From: Methylosinus sp. LW4
GTDB lineage: Bacteria; Pseudomonadota; Alphaproteobacteria; Rhizobiales; Beijerinckiaceae
Assembly: GCF_000379125.1 (NCBI RefSeq)
Contig: NZ_KB900626.1
Coordinates: forward strand, 2,056,667 to 2,120,666
DNA length: 64,000 bases
Direction: 5' to 3'
Shown: piece after piece, positions 35,893 to 44,737 of the stretch
Layout: every line of letters begins with the position of its first letter
Numbering within the stretch: position 1 is the stretch's first letter
The notes under the pieces: model-generated
The model's database searches: none
The model's input: the letters and a program-made list of their open reading frames with translations, nothing else
Told to the model about the DNA's origin: nothing
Made by a program: the position numbers and the translations under genes

Positions 35893-36507
35893 TCAGCCGC
35901 CCTTTGTCGACAATTGATCGATGCGCTTGTTCAGCTCGTCGAGCTGGCGCTTCATCTCGTCGAGATCGGAGCGCGGCGGCTCGGCGGCTGTGGCCGCGGC
36001 CTCCGCAGGGGCGGCGGGCGGCTCGGTCGGCAGGCCGAAGGGATTGAACATGGTCAGCGCGTGGCGGAACACCGCCATATTCTTGCGCGCCTGCTCCTCG
36101 AGCGACTGAAAAGCCTGCCGCGTCGGCTCGCCGAAAGGCGCGCCTTCCAGCGCCTGCGACACCTGATCGCGGAACTTCTGCTGATCGCGCGTCAGCCGGT
36201 CGATGCTGAACTCGAGATAGCTCGGCACCAGCATCTGCATCGAATCGCCATAGAAGCGGATGAGCTGGCGCAGAAAGGCGATCGGCAGCAGACTCTGGCC
36301 GTCCTTGCCCTCCTGCTCGAAGATGATCTGCGTCAGCACGGGGCGGGTGATGTCCTCCCCCGTCTTGGCGTCGCAGACGACGAAATCCTCGCCGCGCTTG
36401 ACCATGGCCGCGAGATCCTCGAGCGTGACATAAGTGCTCGTGCCCGTGTCATAGAGACGCCGATTGGCGTATTTCTTGATCGTCGTCGGCTTTTTTTCGG
36501 TGGCCAT
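35893..36507 (-). CDS. phaR: Polyhydroxyalkanoate synthesis repressor PhaR
   Basis: A 204-residue transcription regulator that senses PHA granules and controls phasin genes. The N-terminal PhaR DNA-binding domain is clear: TIKKYANRRLYDTGTSTYVT near residue 9, then GEDFVVCDAKTGEDITRPVL. The PHA-accumulation regulator region follows (PSYLEFSIDRLTRDQQKFRD), and a coiled C-terminus (DEMKRQLDELNKRIDQL). ATG 36507 gives the usual start. PHA synthesis genes are not in the window. Confidence 0.95.
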   Translation of the reverse strand: MATEKKPTTIKKYANRRLYDTGTSTYVTLEDLAAMVKRGEDFVVCDAKTGEDITRPVLTQIIFEQEGKDGQSLLPIAFLRQLIRFYGDSMQMLVPSYLEFSIDRLTRDQQKFRDQVSQALEGAPFGEPTRQAFQSLEEQARKNMAVFRHALTMFNPFGLPTEPPAAPAEAAATAAEPPRSDLDEMKRQLDELNKRIDQLSTKGG

Positions 36508-36821
36508 GTTCCGCCCGCCGCCTCCGTCATCCTGGCGCGCCGCCACGCTCTTCTCGGCTCCGGCGGGCTGAGCGCCGGCTCCCTTCTCATATTTCGGCGT
36601 GCGTAGCAAAATTTCCTCGCTTCTCGTCCGGCGACGCGCTGAGCGATCGCAGCTTCTTTCCGAACGATAGCCGCAACCGCACGCATCCCGCAATGAATTC
36701 GTCGCGAAAAGGTTTTTTCCTCCTGCAAAGGTCGAATTCGGGGCGCGGTAGCCTCTCGATAAGAGCCGCGGCCTCGGCTATATTGCGAGAGACCATTCGA
36801 CGAAGCCCATTGGAGGACGAC
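36508..36821. other. Divergent intergenic region, 314 bp
   Basis: It separates leftward phaR from the rightward small lipoprotein gene. Both promoters must lie here. A T run (CTTTTTTTC, near 36490) sits at the phaR start and a GTTTTTTCC stretch near 36711. I see no confident promoter, RNA or coding frame; the plus frame open from 36693 lacks protein character before ATG 36822. Confidence 0.4.
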
Positions 36822-37082
36822 ATGCCGATCACCAAGCTGCTGCTCGCGGCGGCCGCGGCGCTCCTCGTCGGGGCCTGCAACACCACGAGCCTGGCCGAGC
36901 AGCGCGCCGCCGATGAAATCCGCTGCCGAGACTATGGCTTCAGGCCGGGGAGCGACGGTTTCTCGAAATGCCTGATGCAGGTCGACCTCGACCGCTCGGC
37001 CGACCGGCGCGCCGCCCGCTACGACTATCCCTATTATGGCTATGGGCCGCGCGGCGGCTATTGGGGCCGGGGCTGGTGGTGA
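36822..37082 (+). CDS. Small lipoprotein
   Basis: An 86-residue protein from ATG 36822, preceded by TGGAGGAC. The signal peptide has a lipobox (LLVGAC) with Cys near residue 19. The mature part contains CRDYGFRPGSDGFSKCLMQ, a two-Cys motif seen in small Hyphomicrobiales envelope proteins, and a Tyr/Gly-rich tail ending YWGRGWW. Function unknown. Confidence 0.75.
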   Translation: MPITKLLLAAAAALLVGACNTTSLAEQRAADEIRCRDYGFRPGSDGFSKCLMQVDLDRSADRRAARYDYPYYGYGPRGGYWGRGWW

Positions 37083-37351
37083 TGGCGGAAATCTGACGAA
37101 AACAGGGTGCTTTCGCGATTTTTCGCCGCAGCGCGGCATGCGGTTTCCCGCAGCGCAGCAATCGGCTATGAGGAAGGCGCCGCTGCAGCGGCCCGCCGAG
37201 AGCCCGAGCGCTTGAGACGGGCTCGCCCATATGCGAAACAGCGCGCCGAGACGGCGCGCGCGGCGGCCGATTCGCCGATCGGCGCTCCGCCAGAGACGGG
37301 CGCCGTCGGACGCCAGCGGGAGCGAGACAGGCCGGAAACGGAATTGGGCTC

Positions 37352-38386
37352 ATGTTGTTCAACATAGAAGCCGACCGTAGCGACCAGATCGTCGGCTATG
37401 TCGTTCCAGACGATTACACGGCCTCGCCGACGCTTCGCATAACGCAGAACGGCATTCAGATCGCGGAGCTGACCTGCCGCGAGGGGCGGCCGTCGCTGGT
37501 GGCCGCCGGCCGCCACGCCACCGGCCTCTGCGGCTTCACGGTCGACAGCTCTATCGTTCCCGACCTCGCCTCGAATCAGGGCCTCGAGATTCGCGAGGCC
37601 GAATCCGGCATATTGATCTACCGTCGGCGCAATGGCGCGGAAGTGACGCAGCGCCGCGTCTTTCGGCTGGAGACGCATCTCTTCCCGCTGTGGCGGCTGG
37701 ACGAGAAGGTCGAGCACAGATTTCAGTTCTTCCACAAGGGCGTGGAGCGGCATGGCCGCGAGACCGCGATGCAGGTCTTCATGCTGGAGAACGTCAGCTC
37801 GCTCTATGTCAGCGGCCGCCTGACCTTCGCCAGCTATTCCGGCCAGCTGCAAGACAAGTTCAATTCCATCATATTGATGCACGATCCCTATCTCGAGCTC
37901 GCCGAGCGACTGCTGACGCTCAAGCATGTCTCGCGCTTCGGCGAGGAGCTGCTGGGGCCGCGCGACATGCTCACCTATCAGCGGGCGATCGAGTTCGCGC
38001 AGCAGATCGAGCCGGACGGCTCCGGCCTGCGGCGCGCTTTCGATTCGATGCCGCGCGACGTCATCGGCGCGCTCGCCAATCCGCTGACGCGGCAGCTCGC
38101 CTCCGAGGCGCTGGACGAGCCGCCGCCCAAGAACGCCGTAGCCAAGGCGCTCGCCGCTCTCGCCAGCTTTTCCGTGGTCGGGCTGCGCGAGAGTCAGGAC
38201 CGTTTTCTCGAGGAGGTGGAGGCCCTGCTCGACATAGAGCCCGGCGTTCTGCCGACGCTGCCGCATTTCGCGGCGGTGGGCGAGCTGGCGCGGGAGCTGC
38301 GCCGGCTGCCGGAGGTCGATCTGCTGCTGGAGCAGGACCTCGAAGTCTACCAAACCGCCAAAGCGGCGATCGAGGAGGCCTTTTGA
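37352..38386 (+). CDS. Unknown 344-residue protein linked to polysaccharide export gene
   Basis: No family recognised. The protein has no signal peptide or clear membrane segments. The first 110 residues look beta-rich (QNGIQIAELTCREGRPSLVA, GLCGFTVDSSIVPDL) and the rest helical (FGEELLGPRDMLTYQRAIEF; LPEVDLLLEQDLEVYQTAKA). A central LFPLWRLDEKVEHRFQFFHK stretch is aromatic-rich. It precedes the KpsE-like gene by 61 bases on the same strand, so a role in capsule or exopolysaccharide production is a reasonable but unproved inference. Confidence 0.7.
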   Translation: MLFNIEADRSDQIVGYVVPDDYTASPTLRITQNGIQIAELTCREGRPSLVAAGRHATGLCGFTVDSSIVPDLASNQGLEIREAESGILIYRRRNGAEVTQRRVFRLETHLFPLWRLDEKVEHRFQFFHKGVERHGRETAMQVFMLENVSSLYVSGRLTFASYSGQLQDKFNSIILMHDPYLELAERLLTLKHVSRFGEELLGPRDMLTYQRAIEFAQQIEPDGSGLRRAFDSMPRDVIGALANPLTRQLASEALDEPPPKNAVAKALAALASFSVVGLRESQDRFLEEVEALLDIEPGVLPTLPHFAAVGELARELRRLPEVDLLLEQDLEVYQTAKAAIEEAF

Positions 38387-38447
38387 CGAAGATTTCTGAC
38401 GCCGCAAAGCTCGCGCCGCAGCGGGCGCGCATCGCCGGCGGACGCCG

Positions 38448-39746
38448 ATGATCGAGACCAAGCCCCCGCTCGACGACGAGCGTCTGCGGTCGCGCAGCCC
38501 CAGGCTGGAGCCGAAGCCCGCGCGAGCGCTGGTCCCGGCCGGATGGCTGCGGCCGCTCGCCCATGCGCCGGAGGCTGCGCGCCAGATCGTCGTCCAGGTC
38601 GAGCGGATCGCGACGGAGGCCAATCGCGCGCTCGAGAGCCGCACGCGCATTCCGCCGCTGTGGCTGAGCTTCATCGCCTTGGTGCTGGTTCCGTCCTTCG
38701 CGGCCAGCGTCTATTTCGCCTTTTTCGCCGCCGATCAATTCGCGGTCGAGACGCGCTTCGCGGTGCGCGCGATCGAGCTGGAGGCCGTCGCGACGCCCAA
38801 GGGCGAGTCGGCGGCCTTCACCTTCACGCCGTCCGGGCAGAACGCCTATATCGTCACCAGCTACATCCGCAGCCGCGCGATCGTCAGCGATGTGATGGCC
38901 AAGCTCGACCTGCGCGCCATCTACCGCCGGCCGGAGGCCGATTTCTGGGCACGGCTGCGCCGCAACGCGACGATGGAGCAGCTGACCGACTATTGGCAAT
39001 CCATGGTCGAGACCACGGTGGACGCCAACTCCAGCCTCGTCACCGTCAATGTCCGCGCCTTCCGCAAGGAGGACGCCTATGCGCTCGCCAACGCCATCGT
39101 CGCGGCGAGCGAGGCGCTGGTCAATCGCATCTCCGAGCGCGCGCGCCGCGACGCCACCGCAATGGCGGAGAGAGACGTGCGCCGCTCCTTCGAGGCGGTG
39201 CAGGCGACGCTGTCCGATCTGCACAAGTTCCGCGATGAATTCGGCGTCATCGACCCCAGCCTGACCGGCACCGAGATCGGCAAGCTGCTGGCGCCGCTGG
39301 TCGCGCAGAAGATCCGGCTGGAGAGCGAGCTTTTCGTCGCCGCGCATGAATTGTCGCCAGAGGCGCCGACGGTGCGCGTGCTGCGCGAGCAGCTCGACTC
39401 CGCGGAAAAGCAGATCAAGGAGCTGAAGGGCAAGCTCACCTCCAACGACGGGGCGCGCTCCTCCGGCTCCACCGTCTCGGGCATTCTGGCGAAATTCGAG
39501 GAGCTCGAGGTTCGCAAGGCGCTCGCCGAGCGCTTCTACGCCCTTTCCAAGGCCGATCTCGACCGCGCGCAATTGCGCGCCAATCGGCAGAGCATCTATC
39601 TGACCGTCTTCGTTCCGCCGGCGACGCCGGAGATTTCGCGCTATCCGCACCGCCTGACTTACCCCTTGCTGATCTTCCTCGCCTTCGCCATCGTGTGGAG
39701 CATCGCCGTGCTGCTGCTGGCGACGATCGAGGATCACCGGCTGTGA
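38448..39746 (+). CDS. KpsE/Wzz-like capsule polysaccharide export inner-membrane protein
   Basis: A 432-residue protein with one membrane segment near residues 68-93 (LWLSFIALVLVPSFAASVYF), a long periplasmic region with coiled-coil character (about 210-380), and a C-terminal membrane segment (YPLLIFLAFAIVWSIAVLLL). The motif VPPATPEISRYPHRLTYPLL just before the last segment is typical of KpsE/BexC-type proteins that work with an ABC exporter. The partner genes kpsM, kpsT and kpsD are not in the window. Confidence 0.85.
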   Translation: MIETKPPLDDERLRSRSPRLEPKPARALVPAGWLRPLAHAPEAARQIVVQVERIATEANRALESRTRIPPLWLSFIALVLVPSFAASVYFAFFAADQFAVETRFAVRAIELEAVATPKGESAAFTFTPSGQNAYIVTSYIRSRAIVSDVMAKLDLRAIYRRPEADFWARLRRNATMEQLTDYWQSMVETTVDANSSLVTVNVRAFRKEDAYALANAIVAASEALVNRISERARRDATAMAERDVRRSFEAVQATLSDLHKFRDEFGVIDPSLTGTEIGKLLAPLVAQKIRLESELFVAAHELSPEAPTVRVLREQLDSAEKQIKELKGKLTSNDGARSSGSTVSGILAKFEELEVRKALAERFYALSKADLDRAQLRANRQSIYLTVFVPPATPEISRYPHRLTYPLLIFLAFAIVWSIAVLLLATIEDHRL

Positions 39747-39824
39747 GCGGCGCAGGCTCGGCGAGACGCTCCGGCGAGCGGCCGAATCGAGGGATTTGAA
39801 GCGCGAAAGGAGGGCTTGCGACCG

Positions 39825-40382
39825 ATGGCGACGATGGACGGCGATTTCTGGGTCTTCGGCTATGGTTCCTTGATGTGGCGGCCGGGCTTCGAATTTCTCG
39901 AGAGCGCCCTCGCCTGGGTGCATGGCTATCACCGATCGCTCTGCGTCTTCTCCCATGTCCACCGCGGCACGCGGGAGCGCCCCGGCCTCGTGCTCGGCCT
40001 CGACTATGGCGGCTCCTGCCTCGGCGTCGCCTTTCGCGTCGCCGGAGCGGCGCGCGAGGAGACGATCGCTTATCTGCGCGCGCGCGAGCTCGTGACCTCA
40101 GTCTATGTCGAGCGCAATGTGGGTCTGCGCTTCGCCGAGGGCGGCTCCGCCCGCGCGCTCGCCTTCATCGTCGATCGCGCGCATGAGCAATATGCCGGGC
40201 GCCTGTCGATCGACGAGATGACGCGGCTCGTGGAAGGCGGCGTCGGCGCCTCGGGCGACAATCCATCCTACGTCCGCAACACGCATGAGCATCTCCAGCA
40301 GCTCGACATTCACGATCCGGCCCTCGCCGAGATCGTGCGCCGGCTCTCGGCGCCGACGGCCTCCCTCGCCGAGAGCGCCTGA
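39825..40382 (+). CDS. ChaC-like gamma-glutamylcyclotransferase
   Basis: A 185-residue enzyme that acts on glutathione or gamma-glutamyl peptides giving 5-oxoproline. The substrate-loop motif FGYGSLMWRPGFEF near residue 9 is the hallmark, followed by VHGYHRSLCVFSHVHRGT and the C-terminal SYVRNTHEHLQQLDIHD. ATG 39825 lies 10 bases after AAGGAGGG; an upstream TTG at 39816 is too close to it. Cytosolic. Confidence 0.92.
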   Translation: MATMDGDFWVFGYGSLMWRPGFEFLESALAWVHGYHRSLCVFSHVHRGTRERPGLVLGLDYGGSCLGVAFRVAGAAREETIAYLRARELVTSVYVERNVGLRFAEGGSARALAFIVDRAHEQYAGRLSIDEMTRLVEGGVGASGDNPSYVRNTHEHLQQLDIHDPALAEIVRRLSAPTASLAESA

Positions 40383-40388
40383 GCAGGC

Positions 40389-40790
40389 TCAGTTCAGCAA
40401 GGCTTTGGCGAGGTGGCGCGCGACCTCGACCGGCAGAGCGCAAAAGCGCACATGCCATTCGTTCACGCCGAGAGCGACGGCCGCCGCGCGCGCGAGACGG
40501 CCGCTCGGCGCATCGAATTCCTCGGTCGAGAGCACGCAGACCGGCCGACGCTCCGCGCCCTCGCGCGCCACGCCGATGACGACGGCGCGGGCGAAGCCCG
40601 CCACCAGCGCTTCCTCCTCCGCCGAAAATATCGTGCAGACATAGCGCTCGCCGCGGCCGGCGCGCCAGGAATAGAAGCGCTCGCGCAGAGGCGTCGCACG
40701 CAGCGCCGCCAGTCCGCCTCCGCGAATGACCACGGACGCTTCGGCCGCCGGCCTTCCGTCCCGGCCCTGGATTCGATCGACCACGAACAT
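40389..40790 (-). CDS. Hypothetical protein between chaC-like gene and glyQ
   Basis: A 133-residue soluble protein (MFVVDRIQGRDGRPAAEASV onwards) from ATG 40790 with GAGGGG just upstream. The first third contains a DUF1488-like beta pattern at best; no family is recognised. Segment RYVCTIFSAEEEALVAGFAR and the C-terminal helix AARAAAVALGVNEWHVR are the most structured parts. It is on the same strand as glyQ, about 90 bases downstream of the glyQ stop, where glyS would normally be expected. Confidence 0.6.
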   Translation of the reverse strand: MFVVDRIQGRDGRPAAEASVVIRGGGLAALRATPLRERFYSWRAGRGERYVCTIFSAEEEALVAGFARAVVIGVAREGAERRPVCVLSTEEFDAPSGRLARAAAVALGVNEWHVRFCALPVEVARHLAKALLN

Positions 40791-40880
40791 CACGCCCCTC
40801 ACGAAAAACCTCGAAGAAAGACGAGAACAAATTTAGAACATAAAAGGAACTTTTGTCAAACGCTTCGTGGTTCTGAACGA

Positions 40881-41813
40881 TCAGGCGGCCGCTGAGCCGC
40901 CCTCCGTGCGCAGCCAGGCGGCGCCGCAGGCGCGCGCCAATTCGCGCACGCGCAGAATATAGCTCTGCCGCTCGGTGACGGAGATCACGCCGCGCGCATC
41001 CAGCAGATTGAAGGCGTGGCTGGCCTTTATGCATTGATCATAGGCGGGCAGCGCCATCAGATGGCGCTCGCCCTCGCCTCTGTCGCCGAAGGCGAGCAGC
41101 TTGCGGCATTCGGCCTCGGCGGCGCGGAAGTCGGAGAACAGCTTCTCCGTGTCGGCGGCCTCGAAATTATGCCGTGAATATTCCTGCTCGGCCTGCAGGA
41201 ACACATCGGCGTAAGTGACCTGGTCCTCGTCGCCGCCGTTGAAATTCAGCTCCATGATCGAATCGACGCCCTGCAGATAACAGGCGAGCCGCTCGAGCCC
41301 ATAGGTCAGCTCGCCGGCGACGGGCGCGCAATCGAAGCCCGCCACCTGCTGAAAATAGGTGAATTGCGAGATCTCCATGCCGTCGCACCAGCATTCCCAG
41401 CCCAATCCCCAGGCGCCGAGAGTCGGGCTCTCCCAATCATCCTCGACGAAGCGGATGTCGTGCCGCTTGGCGTCGACGCCGATCGCCGCCAGCGAGGCGA
41501 GATAGAGCGACTGCAAATCCGGCGGCGAGGGCTTCAGAATCACCTGATATTGATAGAAGTGCTGGAGCCGATTGGGGTTCTCGCCATAGCGCCCGTCCTT
41601 GGGGCGCCGGCTCGGCTGCACATAGGCCGCCTTCCAGGGCTTGGGGCCGAGCGCCCGCAGAGTGGTGGCCGGGTGAAACGTGCCCGCGCCCATCTCCATA
41701 TCGTAGGGCTGCAAAATGACGCAGCCCTGCGCCGCCCAGAAATTCTGCAGGGTCAGAATGAGGCCCTGGAACGAGCGGGTGGGAGAAAGTCTGTCTGGCG
41801 CGGTCATTTGCAT
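40881..41813 (-). CDS. glyQ: Glycyl-tRNA synthetase alpha subunit GlyQ
   Basis: A 310-residue catalytic subunit of the bacterial tetrameric glycyl-tRNA synthetase, which charges tRNA-Gly. The N-terminus [20 protein letters not shown], the class II motif [35 protein letters not shown] and the Gly-site [20 protein letters not shown] are all family-specific. The beta subunit gene glyS, usually directly downstream, is absent from the window. Start at ATG 41813, or two codons later at 41807. Confidence 0.95.
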   Translation of the reverse strand: MQMTAPDRLSPTRSFQGLILTLQNFWAAQGCVILQPYDMEMGAGTFHPATTLRALGPKPWKAAYVQPSRRPKDGRYGENPNRLQHFYQYQVILKPSPPDLQSLYLASLAAIGVDAKRHDIRFVEDDWESPTLGAWGLGWECWCDGMEISQFTYFQQVAGFDCAPVAGELTYGLERLACYLQGVDSIMELNFNGGDEDQVTYADVFLQAEQEYSRHNFEAADTEKLFSDFRAAEAECRKLLAFGDRGEGERHLMALPAYDQCIKASHAFNLLDARGVISVTERQSYILRVRELARACGAAWLRTEGGSAAA

Positions 41814-41956
41814 CGATCCTCATGCTGCGGCCGGCAGGCTAGTCGCGGCGCGCGCGCCGGTCAACGCGGCGAGGCGCCCGCAAAAAAGCCGCGCGCCATC
41901 CGAGCGCCCGCGCTATTGTTCAGCTGCCGGCGATGACAAAGGAGCGCAGGGCTGGA

Positions 41957-42328
41957 ATGAGGGGACGTGATTTCGTCTTGGCGATCGGCGGGGCGGCGGC
42001 GGCGATTTGGATCGAAGGAGCGAGGCCTGCGCAGGCGCACGCCGTCCTGTCGGAATCGACGCCGCAGGAGGCGCAGATCGTCCTCGGACCCGATCTCGAT
42101 GTGGAGCTGAGATTCAACTGCCGGATCGACGCGCGCCGCTCGCGGCTGCTGCTGATCTCGCCGGACATGCATGGAACTGTGCTTCCGCTGCTGGAGGGCG
42201 CCGCCGCCGATGAGCTGCGCGCCGGGCTGCATGATCTTCGGCGCGGCGCCTATCGGCTGCATTGGCAGGTGCTGAGCGTCGACGGACACATCACCCGCGG
42301 CGACATCTCCTTTCGCGTCGGCCGCTGA
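41957..42328 (+). CDS. copC: CopC-like periplasmic copper-binding protein
   Basis: A 123-residue exported protein. The signal peptide (DFVLAIGGAAAAIWI) ends at AQA; the mature N-terminus HAVLSESTP places His at the copper site as in CopC. Further features are the ELRFNCRIDARRS strand and the C-terminal YRLHWQVLSVDGHITRGDIS, the conserved Asp-x-His copper motif region. An in-frame ATG at 41933 is an alternative start. It precedes copD by three bases. Confidence 0.9.
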   Translation: MRGRDFVLAIGGAAAAIWIEGARPAQAHAVLSESTPQEAQIVLGPDLDVELRFNCRIDARRSRLLLISPDMHGTVLPLLEGAAADELRAGLHDLRRGAYRLHWQVLSVDGHITRGDISFRVGR

Positions 42329-42331
42329 GCC

Positions 42332-43975
42332 ATGCAGCAATTCATCGAAATCTACGGCTTTCTCAGCGTCATTCTGCGCGGCTCCATATCGGGAGCGCTG
42401 TCGCTCGCCGTCGGCGGCGTCGCCTTTCTGCTGCTCGTCGCCGAGCCGCTGGCGCCGCGGCTCGGCGCAGCGGCGGAGCCCATCGCCGCGCGCGCCGGAC
42501 GAATCGTCTTCTGGAGCGCGATCGCCCTCGCCTGCCTCGTCGCTCTCGACGCCGCGGCGCTCGCGACCATGCTCGTCGGCGCCCTAGAACTCTCCTTCGC
42601 CGATGCGCTCACCGCCGATGCGGTGAAAGCCGATGCGCTGGCGGCGGCGCCGTCTCTCGCGCTCGCCTTCGCGATTCGCGGCGGCGCAGCGCGGCCCCTG
42701 CCCCTCGCCGCCTTTGCCGCGGCCCTGGTCTGCGCGCGGCTCGGCGCCACGCACGCCGTCAGCCGACTGGACAATCCGCCCGGCCTCGTCGCCGCGGAGC
42801 TCGCGCATCTGACCGGCGTCGCTCTGTGGATCGGCGGCATTCCCTATTTCCTCATGGCGCTCGCCCGCGCGCCGGACGGCGAGGCGCAGCGCGCCATCGG
42901 CCTGCGCTTCTCGCATCTCTCCATGATCGCCGTGGCGATGATCGCCGCCGGCGGCGTCGCCATGTCGATCGTCTATATCGGCGCCGTCGAGAATTTCTAC
43001 GGCGCCGCCTATGGCGTCATGGTGGGCGCCAAGACAATCCTCTTCGCCGGCCTTCTGTCGCTCGGCGCGCTCAATTTCCTCGCCGTCCGCCGCTCGCCGG
43101 CCGATCGGGCCGCCTTCGCGCGGTTGCGCCGTTTCGCGGAGGTGGAGATCGGCGTCGGCTGGACGGTCGTCTTCGCCGCCGCCTCGCTCTCCTCGCTGCC
43201 GCCGGCCGTCGATCTCGCGCGCGACCGGGTGAGCTTCGCCGAGATCGTCGAGCGGCTGACGCCGCAATGGCCGCCGCGGCTCGAGAGCCCGGATCACTCC
43301 ACCCTCTCCGTCTCGCTGCCGCAGGTCCAGACCGCGCGCGCCGAGGAAGCGACCGCGACCGAGACGAATGACGCGGCCGCCGTCATCGCCGCGCAGCGCA
43401 ACGCCGAGGACATCGCCTGGTCCGAATATAACCACCACATCGCCGGGCTCTTCGTCGCCGCCATGGGGCTGCTGGCGCTGCTCGAGCATTGGCGTCGCCT
43501 CGCTCCGCTCGCGCGCCATTGGCCGATGCTGATGCTCGGCCTCGCCGGCTTTCTCTTCCTGCGCGCCGACGAGGCGGTCTGGCCGCTCGGCCAGCTCGGC
43601 CTCATAGAGAGCCTGCGCGATCCCGAGATCGCGCAGCATCGCATCTTCCTCGCGCTCATCATCGGCTTCGGTATTTTCGAATGGCGCGTGCGGACGCGGC
43701 GCGTGAAGGCGCAATGGGCGCCGCTCGCCTTCCCCTTCATCACCGGCGTCGGCGGCGCGCTGCTGCTCGCCCATTCGCACGGGCTTTCCAACATAAGGGA
43801 AGAATTTCTGATCGAGGTCACGCATACGCCGCTGGCGCTGGTCGGCCTGCTCGCCTCCTCGGCCCGCTGGCTGGAGATACGCCTCGAGGGCCGCGGCGCG
43901 CGCATCGCCGGAATCGTCTGGCCCATCGCCTTCACTCTGGCCGGGCTGATGCTGCTCGCCTATCGGGAAGCGTGA
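42332..43975 (+). CDS. copD: CopD-family copper transport membrane protein
   Basis: A 547-residue inner-membrane protein with many hydrophobic segments. The family core is in the first half (HLTGVALWIGGIPYFLMAL, RFSHLSMIAVAMIAAGGVAM, KTILFAGLLSLGALNFLAVRR). The second half adds six or so membrane segments after a soluble stretch near 330-365 and is longer than basic CopD (about 300 residues). CopC-CopD pairs act in periplasmic copper binding and uptake. The gene starts right after the copC stop, so they form an operon. Confidence 0.9.
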   Translation: MQQFIEIYGFLSVILRGSISGALSLAVGGVAFLLLVAEPLAPRLGAAAEPIAARAGRIVFWSAIALACLVALDAAALATMLVGALELSFADALTADAVKADALAAAPSLALAFAIRGGAARPLPLAAFAAALVCARLGATHAVSRLDNPPGLVAAELAHLTGVALWIGGIPYFLMALARAPDGEAQRAIGLRFSHLSMIAVAMIAAGGVAMSIVYIGAVENFYGAAYGVMVGAKTILFAGLLSLGALNFLAVRRSPADRAAFARLRRFAEVEIGVGWTVVFAAASLSSLPPAVDLARDRVSFAEIVERLTPQWPPRLESPDHSTLSVSLPQVQTARAEEATATETNDAAAVIAAQRNAEDIAWSEYNHHIAGLFVAAMGLLALLEHWRRLAPLARHWPMLMLGLAGFLFLRADEAVWPLGQLGLIESLRDPEIAQHRIFLALIIGFGIFEWRVRTRRVKAQWAPLAFPFITGVGGALLLAHSHGLSNIREEFLIEVTHTPLALVGLLASSARWLEIRLEGRGARIAGIVWPIAFTLAGLMLLAYREA

Positions 43976-44098
43976 TTCTGCTTATGCAGATTGTTCATGC
44001 CTCCATGAAAATTCTGCATTTCGGTCCCCGAAAGCCCCCGCCTTAGAAATCGCGAACGGCGAAGGGCCGAAAGGCGAAAAGCCGAATGGGAGGAACAA

Positions 44099-44674
44099 AT
44101 GACGATTCTCGCGGAAGTCTTGTCGGCGAACGACAAATATGTCGCGGATTTCGGTGACAAGGCGAAGCTCGCTCTGCCGCCGGCGCGGCGTTTCGCCATA
44201 CTGACCTGCATGGACGCGCGCCTCGACCCGGCCAAATACGCCGGCCTTTCCGAAGGCGACGCACATGTGATCCGCAACGCCGGCGGACGCGCCTCCGATG
44301 ACGCCATTCGCTCGCTGATCATCTCGCACAAGCTGCTCGGCACGCTCGAATGGTTCGTGATCCACCATTCCGACTGCGGCATGGAGCTGTTCTGCGACGA
44401 GGTGATGGCCGATCTTCTCGACGACAGCCTGGCGACCGCGGCCTTCGACGGAACGAAATGGTCCAACCCCCAGCATGGCGGCGGCTGCACGGCCGGCCAT
44501 TTCGTGAAATGGCTCACCATCGAGTCGCAGGAGGAGAGCGTCTATCAGGATGTGAAGCGCATCCGGGAGAATCCGCTGACGCCGAAGAATATTCCGATCT
44601 ATGGCTTCATCTATGATGTGAAGAGCGGCAAGCTGATCGAGGTCCCCAAGGCGACCGAGGCCGGCCGCGCCTGA
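44099..44674 (+). CDS. Beta-carbonic anhydrase
   Basis: A 191-residue zinc enzyme interconverting CO2 and bicarbonate. The zinc motif starts [10 protein letters not shown] (Cys-x-Asp-x-Arg), followed by [18 protein letters not shown] and the second ligand pair HHSDCGM (His-x2-Cys). The pattern resembles the Rv1284-type subgroup. An unusual Gly/His stretch ([18 protein letters not shown] near 123) lies in the middle. ATG 44099 follows GGGAGGAAC. A strong terminator ends the gene. Confidence 0.92.
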   Translation: MTILAEVLSANDKYVADFGDKAKLALPPARRFAILTCMDARLDPAKYAGLSEGDAHVIRNAGGRASDDAIRSLIISHKLLGTLEWFVIHHSDCGMELFCDEVMADLLDDSLATAAFDGTKWSNPQHGGGCTAGHFVKWLTIESQEESVYQDVKRIRENPLTPKNIPIYGFIYDVKSGKLIEVPKATEAGRA

Positions 44675-44683
44675 TGAAGCGAA

Positions 44684-44717
44684 AAAGCCCGACGCGACGC
44701 GCCGGGCTTTCTTTTTT
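44684..44717 (+). terminator. Rho-independent terminator after the carbonic anhydrase gene
   Basis: Stem AAAGCCCG (44684-44691) / CGGGCTTT (44703-44710), loop of 11 bases, then CTTTTTT. The reverse strand also carries an A/T flank (GAAAAAG side), so it may serve the convergent eipB gene too. Confidence 0.85.
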
Positions 44718-44737
44718 CGAGAGATCGGCCCGAAGCC

